In this document: positions 35,865 to 45,268 of the stretch, piece by piece | How positions within the stretch are numbered: the first letter of the stretch is position 1 | How the letters are laid out: each line of letters starts with the position of its first letter | NCBI RefSeq assembly: GCF_003590855.1 | Contig: NZ_QYUP01000110.1 | Coordinates: forward strand, 1-49,364 | DNA length: 49,364 nt | Origin: Massilia cavernae | Lineage (GTDB): Bacteria; Pseudomonadota; Gammaproteobacteria; Burkholderiales; Burkholderiaceae_D | Direction: 5' to 3' | The notes under the pieces: generated by a model | Database searches by the model: none | The model's input: only the letters and a program-made list of their open reading frames with translations | What the model was told of the DNA's origin: nothing | Made by a program: the position numbers and the translations under genes

Positions 35865-38612
35865 ATGAACCTGAACACGCTGGGCATTGATCTGGCTGGC
35901 CTTACGGAGGCAAACCGCCCTATTCGATTACGCCTATGGAATGACAAGGGCGTCATCGATGACGTGCTACTGGTGCAGCATGTCAGCGGAGTGGAGACGA
36001 TGTGCGGCGGGATCGAATACACCCTGCTATGCGTTTCCACTCATTCGGGCATGGCACTCAAGCATTTCATCGCCAATCCGGCCGAACTTCAGTTCGTAAC
36101 CGATTCCGGCGGCTTGCGCGCGGTTTGCGGAATTATCGGGAGTGCAATCGAGGGCCAAAGCGATGGAGGCCTTGCGATCTACCAGCTAATTTTGCGTGAT
36201 GCCTTTTCACTGCTGGAGAAGACCTGCAATACCCGAGTTTTTCGCAACGCTAATGAAGTCGATATTACGAACACCATGCTGCGCGAATGGCGGGACAAGA
36301 ACCCGGTCGCGGCGCGCACATTTGACTTCAACCTGATGCATGTGAAGCGCTATCCGCAGCGTGAATTCACCATGCAATACAACGAGTCCAATGCGACATT
36401 TCTGCGCCGCCTGTGGAAACGGCGCGGCATTGCCTGGTTCATTCAACCAGGCGCCGCGTCCGAACGACCAGCTGGGGATTCGCCGATGCACACCCTGGTG
36501 CTTTTCGACGACCCCATGGCGCTTAAGGAGAACGCCGCCGGTGAGGTGCGCTACCATCGCGACGACGGCACCGAACAACGCGACAGCATCACGGCATGGC
36601 AGGCAGTGCGAACCCTAACATCCGGCAGCACCGCGCGCCAGACCTGGGACTATGCTCAAGCGCGGTCGATAGGACACGAGCTGCAGAGCATCCAGGACCA
36701 AGGCATTCTTGGTAGCCAATTCGCAGCCAGCCTTGACGACTACTTGATCGACACCCCACACGCGGGTGACGATTCCGACGACTATCGCCATCTCGGTTTG
36801 CTGCGCATGCAGCGCCACGAATACGAGGCCAAATTCTTCCAGGGCGAAGGCAGTGACCGGCAAATGTGTTGCGGCCAATGGAACGTTCTGTCCGGCCATC
36901 CAGAGATCGACTCCCACCCTGTCGCCGAACGCGCGTTTGTCGTCACTGAACTCCGAGTCGAGGCCGAGAACAATCTGCCGAAAACGCTCGATGACCGGGT
37001 GCGTCGATTGTGCGCGCTGAACCACTGGGGCAGCGCGAGTCGCGCGCTCGAACAGGCGAGCGAAGAACGCGGCATGCGTTATACCAATCGCTTTACCTGT
37101 GTGCGGCGTGGAATTCCCATCGTGCCCGCCTACGATCCCCGAATTGATTTACCTCGAACGGAGCCACAAACCGTGACAGTTGTGGGCCCAGTCGATGAAG
37201 AAATCTACTGCGATGAATTCGGCCGCGTGAAGGTGCGCTTCCCGGCATGCCGCCCGAAGGACCACGAACATGCAAGCGGCGCGGGCGCCTCGGACAGTGA
37301 CCGCGACTCGGCCTGGCTGCGCGTCTCCAGCGGGTGGGCCGGTGCCCGCTATGGCGCGATCTCCTTGCCACGCGCGGGCGATGAGGTAGTTGTCGTGTTT
37401 ATGGGTGGGGACCCGGATAAGCCCCTGATAATCGGCCGCGTGCATGGAGCGCATACGCCGCCGCCGTCGTTCAGTCATACAAGCACCCTGCCCGTCGACA
37501 AGTACCTTTCCGGAATCAAGAGCAAGGAAGTCAACGCCTATCGTTCCAATCAGCTTCGCATGGACGATACGCCCGGGCAGATCAGCGCGCAACTGGGAAG
37601 CGAACACGGACACAGTCAGCTGAATCTCGGCTACCTCACGCAACCGCGCAGCAAGGGCAAGGCCGACGCGCGTGGCGAGGGCGCGGAGTTGCGCAGTGAT
37701 CAGGCAGTGGCGATCCGGGGCGGCAAGGGTGTCCTAATCAGCGCCGATGCGCGCTTGCGCGCAGTCGGCCGCCAACTTGAGCGCGACGGTCTCAACGGCC
37801 TCGCCGAGGCACTGGCGGGTGTGCAGAAGCAGCTGGCCGAACTGGCCGATACCCATCACGTTGGCTCCGCGGACAGTAAGCCTTTGTCGCAATTGGTCAG
37901 CGACGTGAAGCAGTGGGACAACGGCAGCAACACGGGCGGCGGCACGCCCGGCGCGGACGGAGGACGTCCGGTCGTGGCGATCGAGGCGCCGGCAGGCATG
38001 CTGTTTGGGAGCCAGGCCAATGTCTCCATCGGCGCGCAAACACATGTCGATGTGGTCAGCATCGGCAATACCCAATTATCGAGTGGACGAAAGCTGCTTC
38101 TGCATGCGATGCAGAGCGTAAGCCTGTTCGCGCACAAGCTGGGGATGAAGCTAACAGCCGCCAGCGGCAAGGTCGAGATTCAGGCGCATGAAGACAACAT
38201 CGAACTTACCTCGGCAAAGCGCATCGTCTTGGTGGCATCCGACGAAATCGTAATCCAAGCTCCGAAATTGACCATCGTTACGCAAGGCGCGCAAGCAGCA
38301 TTCGGTGGCGGAAGAATCCAGTCCCAATGTACTGGAGAGTACGCAGTCAGGTCAGCGAATGTGGCCTTCACCGGAGCAGGTGACGGTAGTCCCACGTCCT
38401 TAAATCTGGCCAAGAGCGTCGCAGCGCACGACCAACGTGTGCGCATTGTTGACCTCAACACTGGCGAGCCCTTAGCGAAGCAGCGTTACCGCGCCAAGAT
38501 GGAAGATGGCCAGGTGTTTGAAGGAACGACTGATGCCGATGGACTAACGGAGATTCTGAAATCCGAGATTCCTTTCGCTGGGTTTGAATTCGAAGCGCTG
38601 TTCAAGGAATAA
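35865..38612 (+). CDS. Type VI secretion tip protein VgrG (TssI) with C-terminal extension
   Basis: 915 residues. The gp27/gp44-like part spans about 1-400, and the gp5-like OB domain about 430-530 (YCDEFGRVKVRFPACRPKDH, WLRVSSGWAG, PRAGDEVVVVFMGGDPDKP, IGRVHG). DUF2345 follows at about 600-830. A final roughly 60-residue beta-sandwich (VRIVDLNTGEPLAKQRYRAK...FEGTTDADGLTEIL) probably docks the effector encoded next. The protein forms the spike of the injection tube. No other T6SS structural genes are in the window, so this is an orphan vgrG cassette. Codon use is more A/T-rich than in flanking genes. Confidence 0.95.
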   Translation: MNLNTLGIDLAGLTEANRPIRLRLWNDKGVIDDVLLVQHVSGVETMCGGIEYTLLCVSTHSGMALKHFIANPAELQFVTDSGGLRAVCGIIGSAIEGQSDGGLAIYQLILRDAFSLLEKTCNTRVFRNANEVDITNTMLREWRDKNPVAARTFDFNLMHVKRYPQREFTMQYNESNATFLRRLWKRRGIAWFIQPGAASERPAGDSPMHTLVLFDDPMALKENAAGEVRYHRDDGTEQRDSITAWQAVRTLTSGSTARQTWDYAQARSIGHELQSIQDQGILGSQFAASLDDYLIDTPHAGDDSDDYRHLGLLRMQRHEYEAKFFQGEGSDRQMCCGQWNVLSGHPEIDSHPVAERAFVVTELRVEAENNLPKTLDDRVRRLCALNHWGSASRALEQASEERGMRYTNRFTCVRRGIPIVPAYDPRIDLPRTEPQTVTVVGPVDEEIYCDEFGRVKVRFPACRPKDHEHASGAGASDSDRDSAWLRVSSGWAGARYGAISLPRAGDEVVVVFMGGDPDKPLIIGRVHGAHTPPPSFSHTSTLPVDKYLSGIKSKEVNAYRSNQLRMDDTPGQISAQLGSEHGHSQLNLGYLTQPRSKGKADARGEGAELRSDQAVAIRGGKGVLISADARLRAVGRQLERDGLNGLAEALAGVQKQLAELADTHHVGSADSKPLSQLVSDVKQWDNGSNTGGGTPGADGGRPVVAIEAPAGMLFGSQANVSIGAQTHVDVVSIGNTQLSSGRKLLLHAMQSVSLFAHKLGMKLTAASGKVEIQAHEDNIELTSAKRIVLVASDEIVIQAPKLTIVTQGAQAAFGGGRIQSQCTGEYAVRSANVAFTGAGDGSPTSLNLAKSVAAHDQRVRIVDLNTGEPLAKQRYRAKMEDGQVFEGTTDADGLTEILKSEIPFAGFEFEALFKE

Positions 38613-38646
38613 ATTGCCCACGAATCACACTTGCTGGAACACCCAA

Positions 38647-40377
38647 ATGACTATTCGCGCGATACCAGGCTACAGACTTCCAACTGATCCGGCTCGGGCA
38701 GGAGGCAAAGCTACACAAGGCTTTGTGACGCCAAAGCAGGATCGAACTCCGCAGGTGCACAGCATCCCGCCAAGACGCGTTCTTCCCATCATATTCCTGC
38801 CAGGAATCATGGGTTCAAACCTTCGAATGAGCGCGGAACGACAGGACGAACTAAAAAAGAAAAATAACATTGCATGGCGGCCCGATAACCTTAGGGAGTG
38901 TCTTGGCATGATCAATGCCACGCCGGCCGAACGCCAACTGCGCCTAGATCCGGCAGCGTCGGTCGTTGACGAATACGACCCGATAAACAATCCCACTGGC
39001 GACCCGAATGAAACATCCGATGAGCGAAACGAAAGCGTGGAAGTCGACTTCTGGTACAGGCTGGATGTGACGGTAGACAGTCCACTCCTCAAGGACGATC
39101 CGTACGGAAGCAAGGCCCGGAAGATGAAGGAACAGAAAGCACGCGAACGAGGCTGGGGTGAAGTGTTTTTTGGCAGCTACCGAGAATTGCTAGAGATGTG
39201 CGAGAAACATCTCAACACTGCCTTCTTTGGCGGAAAGATGGACTCATGGTGGAAGCAGGTCGTCGACGTTGACCCCGCGACGTGGCAAGCTCACATGCAG
39301 CCGGCACTCAAGCCGCTTGATGAGCAAAGCTTACGCGACGCACTGAGGGGGTGCTGGTTCCCTGTGCACGCGATGGGGTACAACTGGTTGCAGTCGAACC
39401 GTGACTCCGGGAAGCTTGTTGCCAACCGAATTCGTCACCTGATGGAACGCTACAAGGTACAAGGCTTCCAGTGCGAGAAAGTCATCATCGTCACACACTC
39501 GATGGGCGGCCTCGTCGCACGCGCCGCGATTCACCCCAAAATGGGCAAATTGCAAAGCGAGGTTCTCGGCATCGTACATGGCGTCATGCCCGCGATCGGC
39601 GCGGGCGCCGCCTACAAGAGAATGCGATGCGGTTTCGAGGACAGTACATTCGACGCAGCCCCAAAAGTATTGGGAAATTTCGGGGACGAGGTGACCGCTG
39701 TACTTGCCAATGCTCAAGGAGGACTTGAGTTACTGCCCAGTCAAGCATATGGCAACGACTGGCTACGAGTTACGCACAAAAAGGAAACACTCAAGAGCCT
39801 CCCGAAGACAGGCGATCCTTACGAAGAGATATATAAGCTTCGTGGCGCGTGGTATGCATTACTGCGGGAGGAATGGATTAACCCCGCCCAGCGCGAAAAG
39901 GACTCAAGCTTTAAGGCGACATGCGCATTACTAGACAAAGCGAAGGCTTTCCACAACGCCATCGCTGACACCTACCATGACCAAAGCTACGCTCATTACG
40001 GCGCAGATTTCCGGAACGCTGCATGGCATCGAGTCAGTTGGTCGATCATGGATGCGGCGCATGTTGCCGATGTCGAGACAATCAGAATCGTCGCCGATAC
40101 TCGCCAAGGAGAATTGCATGTTGTTGATCGAAGTCATCCATCTCCGGCGGGCAAAGTTGGGCCGCAGTTCGTCACATGCATGACGCCGCCTGGCGACCCG
40201 GGCGACCAGACCGTTCCATTGCACTCTGCCGAGCATCAATTGCGAAGTGGAAAATTCAAAGGAGTATTCCGACAAAGTGGCTATGAACATCAAGCAAGCT
40301 ATAAAGATGAGTCAGCTCTACATTCCACGCTTTACAGCTTGGTGCGCATTGCCCAAACAATGAGGTGGTCAAAATGA
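38647..40377 (+). CDS. T6SS alpha/beta-hydrolase lipase effector (Tle-type)
   Basis: 576 residues from the ATG at 38647. A TTG at 38614 with AAGGAA in front, just after the vgrG stop, is an alternative start. The oxyanion region is PIIFLPGIMGSNLR; the nucleophile elbow is VIIVTHSMGGLVARAA (Ser in HSMGG, near residue 285); a His late in the chain is a likely third triad residue. The pattern resembles PGAP1/LCAT-like phospholipases used as T6SS effectors that attack membranes of rival cells. No signal peptide, as expected for VgrG delivery. Position between vgrG and a Tli4-like immunity gene supports the call. Confidence 0.86.
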   Translation: MTIRAIPGYRLPTDPARAGGKATQGFVTPKQDRTPQVHSIPPRRVLPIIFLPGIMGSNLRMSAERQDELKKKNNIAWRPDNLRECLGMINATPAERQLRLDPAASVVDEYDPINNPTGDPNETSDERNESVEVDFWYRLDVTVDSPLLKDDPYGSKARKMKEQKARERGWGEVFFGSYRELLEMCEKHLNTAFFGGKMDSWWKQVVDVDPATWQAHMQPALKPLDEQSLRDALRGCWFPVHAMGYNWLQSNRDSGKLVANRIRHLMERYKVQGFQCEKVIIVTHSMGGLVARAAIHPKMGKLQSEVLGIVHGVMPAIGAGAAYKRMRCGFEDSTFDAAPKVLGNFGDEVTAVLANAQGGLELLPSQAYGNDWLRVTHKKETLKSLPKTGDPYEEIYKLRGAWYALLREEWINPAQREKDSSFKATCALLDKAKAFHNAIADTYHDQSYAHYGADFRNAAWHRVSWSIMDAAHVADVETIRIVADTRQGELHVVDRSHPSPAGKVGPQFVTCMTPPGDPGDQTVPLHSAEHQLRSGKFKGVFRQSGYEHQASYKDESALHSTLYSLVRIAQTMRWSK

Positions 40378-41756
40378 TGAATCTTCGCCGCCGCCTTTCA
40401 TACGCAAACGCTTTGATCTTCGTCGCCGCTTTGACCCTCTGCCTGAATGCTTGCTCGCGATCCTTCCAAAGGCCACATATGACACCGCTCTCGCCACGTA
40501 TGCAATCGCTGCTTGAAAAAACGAAAACTGTTTGCTTTGGTCGTTTTGTGATGGAGGTTCCAGCTACCGCGACGATTGTCTTCGGGACGGCTGACGTGGA
40601 ATTTACGACTGAATCTTATTCAGGTCAAGCGACCTTCATCGCTGAACGCGTGGCAGAGCAAGTATTGCAAGTGGAAAAAGAGCGAGATTTTCTTGACGAT
40701 GACAACGAGATAAAATTGCCTCTCTTCGGTAAAGTGATTGATGGTGCAGTGGCGGGCCAGAAACTCGTATTCGGCTCGAAGAGTCACGTCTGGTACAGCA
40801 TAGACTCATTTGTTCCGGTGGGCGACTACCTGTTTGTACAGCGAGCGAACATGGTAGACCCGTCGGGTGACGAACTAAAGGCGACGATCAATGACTTCAA
40901 CCGAGTAGCCGGCTATTTCCTCGCGCGTGCCGAGAATGAAATCCCCGTTGAAGAGGGAATGTGTATTGAAGGCGGATTTATTCCTTTCCCGCTGGCGTAC
41001 GAGAAAGCCAGGATAGGCGTCCGCCTGAAGGAGTTTCCAGACGTCCATTTCTCCGTTGAGGTGCACAAAAATCGAGATCGTCTACCCGAGTCCTCAGACC
41101 TGGAAACCCTGCTTGCCCGGGCAGAGCACGTCGCAAAAATGCAAGGACTGGGGGCCGCATATGCCAGCATCACCACATTCCGGCGCGGCCCTCGTCAATT
41201 AAGGGATTGGAAAGGATACGAGATCCTCGCCCGCAAGCCCGCCTTTAAGTCCGATACAGACGCACATGAATTCCGCTTTCGAAGCTTGGGCGCCGTGAAC
41301 GATCCATTGCAACCGCAGCTGGACGTGCAATTTGACACGGGCGTCGGGAAAAATCGAAAGGCTGCAATCAGGCCAACCATCACAGACGAAGAAGCCGTGG
41401 CGTTGTGGGACAGACTGGTCGACACGATCCGCGTGCGAAAGGCGCATGACGCGACGGTGATTCCTGCGCCGAAGGCGCCTCTGGGAGCGCTGGCGCCATC
41501 GGGCGAGGCATGCGTGCAGACCGGATGGTGGCAATGCATGGACCCAAACAACATTGATGGCGACAAGCGCCATCTGATCGTCGCGGGCGACTTACTCCCA
41601 CCAGCGGCGGTTTTCACAAAACCAACCCTATGGCAAAGATTTACAGGGCAACGTCCCGTGCGCCAACGATCCGCGACATGGCAACTGGTTGGTTACAATG
41701 ACCTCGCCAGAACCGATTCAACGTCTACTGGACGCGAGGTGAAAGAGGATGCCTGA
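40374..41756 (+). CDS. Tli4-like T6SS immunity lipoprotein
   Basis: 460 residues from the first of two ATGs (40374, 40377) overlapping the lipase stop. The signal peptide with lipobox-like LCLNAC points to a periplasm-facing lipoprotein. The segment LEKTKTVCFGRFVMEVPATA and the paired beta-domains fit the Tli4 family. It should bind and block the adjacent lipase in the periplasm and so protect kin cells. It overlaps the PAAR gene by eight bases. Confidence 0.85.
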   Translation: MMNLRRRLSYANALIFVAALTLCLNACSRSFQRPHMTPLSPRMQSLLEKTKTVCFGRFVMEVPATATIVFGTADVEFTTESYSGQATFIAERVAEQVLQVEKERDFLDDDNEIKLPLFGKVIDGAVAGQKLVFGSKSHVWYSIDSFVPVGDYLFVQRANMVDPSGDELKATINDFNRVAGYFLARAENEIPVEEGMCIEGGFIPFPLAYEKARIGVRLKEFPDVHFSVEVHKNRDRLPESSDLETLLARAEHVAKMQGLGAAYASITTFRRGPRQLRDWKGYEILARKPAFKSDTDAHEFRFRSLGAVNDPLQPQLDVQFDTGVGKNRKAAIRPTITDEEAVALWDRLVDTIRVRKAHDATVIPAPKAPLGALAPSGEACVQTGWWQCMDPNNIDGDKRHLIVAGDLLPPAAVFTKPTLWQRFTGQRPVRQRSATWQLVGYNDLARTDSTSTGREVKEDA

Positions 41757-42009
41757 CATAATCCGGCTCAATGATAAAACAAGCCACGGCGGGACAGTTA
41801 CAAGCGTCGCGGCCAAACGCTTCACCGTCGGCGGAATTCCTGTCGCAGGTATTGGCGACAGTTGCGCTTGCCCACTGCGCGGCACCACGACAATAGTTGA
41901 AGGCGATCCCTACCACAAGATCAATGGCGTTGCCGTTGCCTATAATGGTCACAAGACCAGCTGCGGCGCAACGTTGATTGCTAGCTTGACCAATTTTAAG
42001 TGCGAATAG
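41749..42009 (+). CDS. PAAR-domain spike-tip protein
   Basis: 86 residues. PDIIRLNDKTSHGGTVTS opens the domain, and the zinc-binding His/Cys set is present (THGG-like SHGG, GDSCACP, NGHKTSCGA). PAAR proteins sharpen the VgrG spike and can carry effectors; this one has no extension. Last gene of the orphan cassette. Confidence 0.93.
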   Translation: MPDIIRLNDKTSHGGTVTSVAAKRFTVGGIPVAGIGDSCACPLRGTTTIVEGDPYHKINGVAVAYNGHKTSCGATLIASLTNFKCE

Positions 42010-42051
42010 GAAGCGGACGTAGTTCGGTTTTTCCCGCTAATCCGTGAAGAA

Positions 42052-42084
42052 CCAAAAAAAAAGCGGCCTTCGCAAAGGCCGCTT
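42052..42084 (-). terminator. Rho-independent terminator of the desaturase gene
   Basis: On the minus strand, AAGCGGCCTT and AAGGCCGCTT form a 10-bp stem (loop TGCG) followed by a run of T. It lies 20 bases after the desaturase stop and also faces the end of the T6SS cassette. Confidence 0.87.
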
Positions 42085-42104
42085 AAGCGGAGAAGTTCAA
42101 ACTC

Positions 42105-43094
42105 TTACTTCGCACCCATCAGGTACTTGAGGTAGGCGCCCTGTCCGTGGAAGATCGCCGTCTCGTCGACCAGTCCCTCGCGCTTGTAGATCTCATGTAC
42201 TTTCGGCAGGTTCGTGAACGACACGCCCGGATGCATGTGATGGTAAGCGTGCAGGCCGAAGTTCAGGTCCGGCATCAGCGCGCGCTGCCACCAAGTCAGC
42301 TGGATCAGCGGCGTCGTTTCGTGAATGGTGCCGTTCTCGATGTTGTACTGGTGTTCGCACACAGCGATCCAGCGCACCATCAGCTGGGTCACCGTCATCG
42401 CCGGAATCACCCAGTAGACCAGGAAGATGGTCCAGCCGCCAATCGCGGTCAGCACCGCCGCTGCTACAGCGAAGAACGCATAGCGCAGCCACTTCGGCGA
42501 TGGATTGCGGCGTTCGAATTCATCGGTGCGCGGCGCGGTCTTGCCGCGGATAAGGCGGACCAGGTTCATCGCCGTCAGGTCCTTCAGCGCGATCATGAAC
42601 AGCTGGCCCGGCGATTTTGGGAAGGTCCACTCGTCGCCCGCCTTGCGCAGGAAGTCAGGGTCGTTCTTGGTGAAGCAGTATTTGTGATGCGCCAGGTGCA
42701 CCTTCGCATAATCCTCGACCGTGGTGACGAACAGCGGATACACCGCGAAGACGTTGATGAACCAGTCCGCGTACTTGCTGCGCATGCCCAGGCGGTGAAC
42801 CTGTTCGTGCAGGAGCAGCGCGAGGGCCATCTGGCGGGTGCCGATCAGGAAGATGCTGAAGAGGGTCACCAGCAGGCTGTCGAAGTACACGCCGGCCGCG
42901 ATGAAGGCGGCGATGCTCGCCCAGGTAAATGCCAGTTCGGCGGCGAAGCGCACCGGGCGGGCGCCGGACAGCGCCATGATTTCTTGCCGGGCTTCCTTGG
43001 ACAGCGCCGAGGCTTCCGCCAGCACCGCAGGGCGCAGCGGCTGGGTGGTCAGCGGCACGGAAGGGGCGTACAGGGCGGTATTTTGGGTCGACAT
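42105..43094 (-). CDS. Membrane fatty acid desaturase
   Basis: 329 residues with four hydrophobic helices. Three histidine boxes for the di-iron centre are present: HEQVH (near 96), HLAHH (near 134) and HAYHH (near 278). It introduces double bonds in acyl chains at the membrane with O2, which helps fluidity. No clear ribosome binding site precedes the ATG; instead an inverted-repeat arm ends one base before it. Own terminator, so monocistronic. Confidence 0.9.
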   Translation of the reverse strand: MSTQNTALYAPSVPLTTQPLRPAVLAEASALSKEARQEIMALSGARPVRFAAELAFTWASIAAFIAAGVYFDSLLVTLFSIFLIGTRQMALALLLHEQVHRLGMRSKYADWFINVFAVYPLFVTTVEDYAKVHLAHHKYCFTKNDPDFLRKAGDEWTFPKSPGQLFMIALKDLTAMNLVRLIRGKTAPRTDEFERRNPSPKWLRYAFFAVAAAVLTAIGGWTIFLVYWVIPAMTVTQLMVRWIAVCEHQYNIENGTIHETTPLIQLTWWQRALMPDLNFGLHAYHHMHPGVSFTNLPKVHEIYKREGLVDETAIFHGQGAYLKYLMGAK

Positions 43095-43177
43095 GTTGGA
43101 TTCTGGTGTCCGGACGTGGCCGTAGTCATAGGTTGTTTGACCGTATGATGCGGCAGTCCGGACCGGGCTGATCCAAC
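43095..43177 (-). promoter_or_regulatory. Large imperfect dyad upstream of the desaturase
   Basis: GTTGGAT at 43095-43101 and ATCCAAC at 43171-43177 are complementary, and inside each lies the palindrome GTCCGGAC (43108-43115 and 43156-43163). The two halves are separated by a 40-base loop. The near arm touches the ATG. It could be an operator pair or an RNA leader fold. Confidence 0.45.
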
Positions 43178-43241
43178 GAGAACGAACGACAAAAGCCCTT
43201 ACTTAACTGTTTAGACAACTGTTGAGTCCGCTAAGCCCTGA

Positions 43242-45083
43242 TCAAAGGTTGTTCAAGACGTTCATCGCTTTGCCCATCTTCTCGACCAACAAGGACGGCA
43301 TGGCGTGAGTCATGACAAGCTCCTGAGTGGATCGCGTCATCGCAACGTAGATAAGTCGCGCCTCGTCGCGCAAGTCGTCGCCTTCCTTGGGCGCTTCGCC
43401 GAGTCCCGGGATACACACCAGCGGGAACTCCAATCCCTTGCTGCTGTGCATAGTGATCACCTTGACGCTGCTTTCTCCGGGTGTATAGCCCCTGCGCCTG
43501 TTTTGCTGCCACTGGAACGGAATCCCGCGCCTTGTCAGGACGGCCGCGACTTTTTCGCCAATGTCATAGCGCCGGTACACGACTGCCATATCGCTCCAGG
43601 GCATGCCTGTGCGATTGGCATCCAGCAGCTTCGCGGCGATGTATTCGGCCTCGCCCTCGATGTTCGGGAACTGGATCAACAAGGGTTTCGGCCCGTGACG
43701 TCCTGTGCTCATCGGCTGCACGGTGGGCGCCTGGTCCTCTTCGGTGTCATGCTGGGACAGGAGATCGTCCGCAAATGCGCGGGCGACCGAAAGCACCTCG
43801 GCGGTATTCCGGTAATTCAGTTTCAGGATCGTCGTTCGTCCCTTTGCCTGGACTCCCACGCTGGAGAACGAGAACCTCAGTTTTTTCGGGCCGTTGTAGA
43901 TCGACTGCGCATCGTCGTAAAGAACCAGCAGCGAATTCGAGTCCGGGTGGATCATCTGCACGACCAGCTTGAACCACTCCGGTTTGAAATCGTGGCCTTC
44001 ATCGATAAGCACCGCATCGTATTGCGCGGAAGGGATCAGGTTTTGATCGACGGACCGGATGACCCGCTCGACGCAGGCGTCAAAGAACTCGTTCAGGTCG
44101 CTCGACTTGGGTGGCTTGCCCGCGTTGTATGCGTCCAGCTGCCGGACACACCAGGCATGGAAATTCAGTACGTGGACCTTGCCCTGGAGGCCTTTTTCTT
44201 CGATGGTGCTTGCAAGCTTCGCCGCAAGCGCCTTGTTATAGCAAAGTACCAGTATAGGGCGCGCGCACATTTTCGCGAGGTGCTCCGCGCGATACCCCAG
44301 GATCATCGTCTTGCCGGAACCGGCGACACCGTGAATGACGCGGTGACCGTCACCGAGGCTGCGAGCCAGCTGTTCCTGTTGCAGGTCCATCACGCGCAGC
44401 AGATCGGGAATTTCCGTCGATAGCTGGCCGGGCTCGGCAAACAGGTCAGGCTGGTATGGAATGCGCACTTCGGGGAACATGTGCCATCGAATTCGATCGA
44501 TTTGAGGCAGTGACAGCTTCATCGTGAACTTGATCGGGAACATATTCCACAAGCGCTGTTGAAATGCCTCGGCATCGACCGATTCCGTCATTTCATCCTG
44601 GCAGATAACCAGGTGGGCAGGGAGCACATTTTCAAGTTCGGCAGCGTCGAACTGCTTGCGACTGATATTCGCAAATACGACCCCATGCCCGTATGGGAAG
44701 CGAGGCTTTCCTTTCAGCGATCCAGATGGCCAGATCAATTGCGGATCGCGCTCGAGCTTGTTCGTCGCTGCGAACATATACTGGCGCGCTTGTTCAAGCG
44801 GGTTGAGCACATTCGCCGCACCGCGATCCGTCAGGATGACGGCCTGCTGCTTATCCATGCTCTGGATCGTGTCGAGCTTCCAGTCCTTCACTTCAAGCAC
44901 CAGCAGGCCCCGGCTCGGGTGGAACACGATGAAGTCTGGATGCTGGTTACGGTCGCCGATGGATACGTCGTACCAGCAAAGATAATCGTCCTCCAGCTTC
45001 TCCTCCAGCCGATGAGCAAGGCGTTTTTCGCCGGACGTCATCCTGGAGACGCACGAACCAAGCGCGGGTAGAAGTGTAGCCAC
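43242..45083 (-). CDS. NERD nuclease-domain / UvrD-family helicase fusion
   Basis: 613 residues. The N-terminal NERD domain has the PD-(D/E)xK-like pattern PDFIVF...LLVLEVKDWK (near 50-70). The superfamily 1 helicase follows: Walker A GVAGSGKTMI (near 250), Walker B VLIDEGHD (near 360), QSIY/NYRNT motifs, GLEFPLVCIPG (motif V) and YVAMTRS (motif VI). Such proteins unwind DNA 3' to 5' and may cut it; cellular roles in repair or phage defence are proposed for relatives. No partner gene is adjacent, so function here is open. Confidence 0.88.
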   Translation of the reverse strand: MATLLPALGSCVSRMTSGEKRLAHRLEEKLEDDYLCWYDVSIGDRNQHPDFIVFHPSRGLLVLEVKDWKLDTIQSMDKQQAVILTDRGAANVLNPLEQARQYMFAATNKLERDPQLIWPSGSLKGKPRFPYGHGVVFANISRKQFDAAELENVLPAHLVICQDEMTESVDAEAFQQRLWNMFPIKFTMKLSLPQIDRIRWHMFPEVRIPYQPDLFAEPGQLSTEIPDLLRVMDLQQEQLARSLGDGHRVIHGVAGSGKTMILGYRAEHLAKMCARPILVLCYNKALAAKLASTIEEKGLQGKVHVLNFHAWCVRQLDAYNAGKPPKSSDLNEFFDACVERVIRSVDQNLIPSAQYDAVLIDEGHDFKPEWFKLVVQMIHPDSNSLLVLYDDAQSIYNGPKKLRFSFSSVGVQAKGRTTILKLNYRNTAEVLSVARAFADDLLSQHDTEEDQAPTVQPMSTGRHGPKPLLIQFPNIEGEAEYIAAKLLDANRTGMPWSDMAVVYRRYDIGEKVAAVLTRRGIPFQWQQNRRRGYTPGESSVKVITMHSSKGLEFPLVCIPGLGEAPKEGDDLRDEARLIYVAMTRSTQELVMTHAMPSLLVEKMGKAMNVLNNL

Positions 45084-45268
45084 AGTATTTCCTTAAGATA
45101 TGAGTGGCGATCTTACAGATATTTGATGGCTAAGGCATTGATTAATCGACGTTTTTACCCGATTCGGGTAGCCGTCGAAACAATCGGTCGGATCGTGCGC
45201 GGCGAGGCAGCCGCTAACAAGGTATTGTATTGTGTCGCTAACAGCTTTTTGAAACGAAGGAGTGATGT

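Noticed and set aside
36615..37025. Minus-strand open frame inside vgrG that might be an antisense immunity gene
   Set aside because: No ribosome binding site, no recognisable family, and the immunity role is already filled by the gene at 40374-41756.
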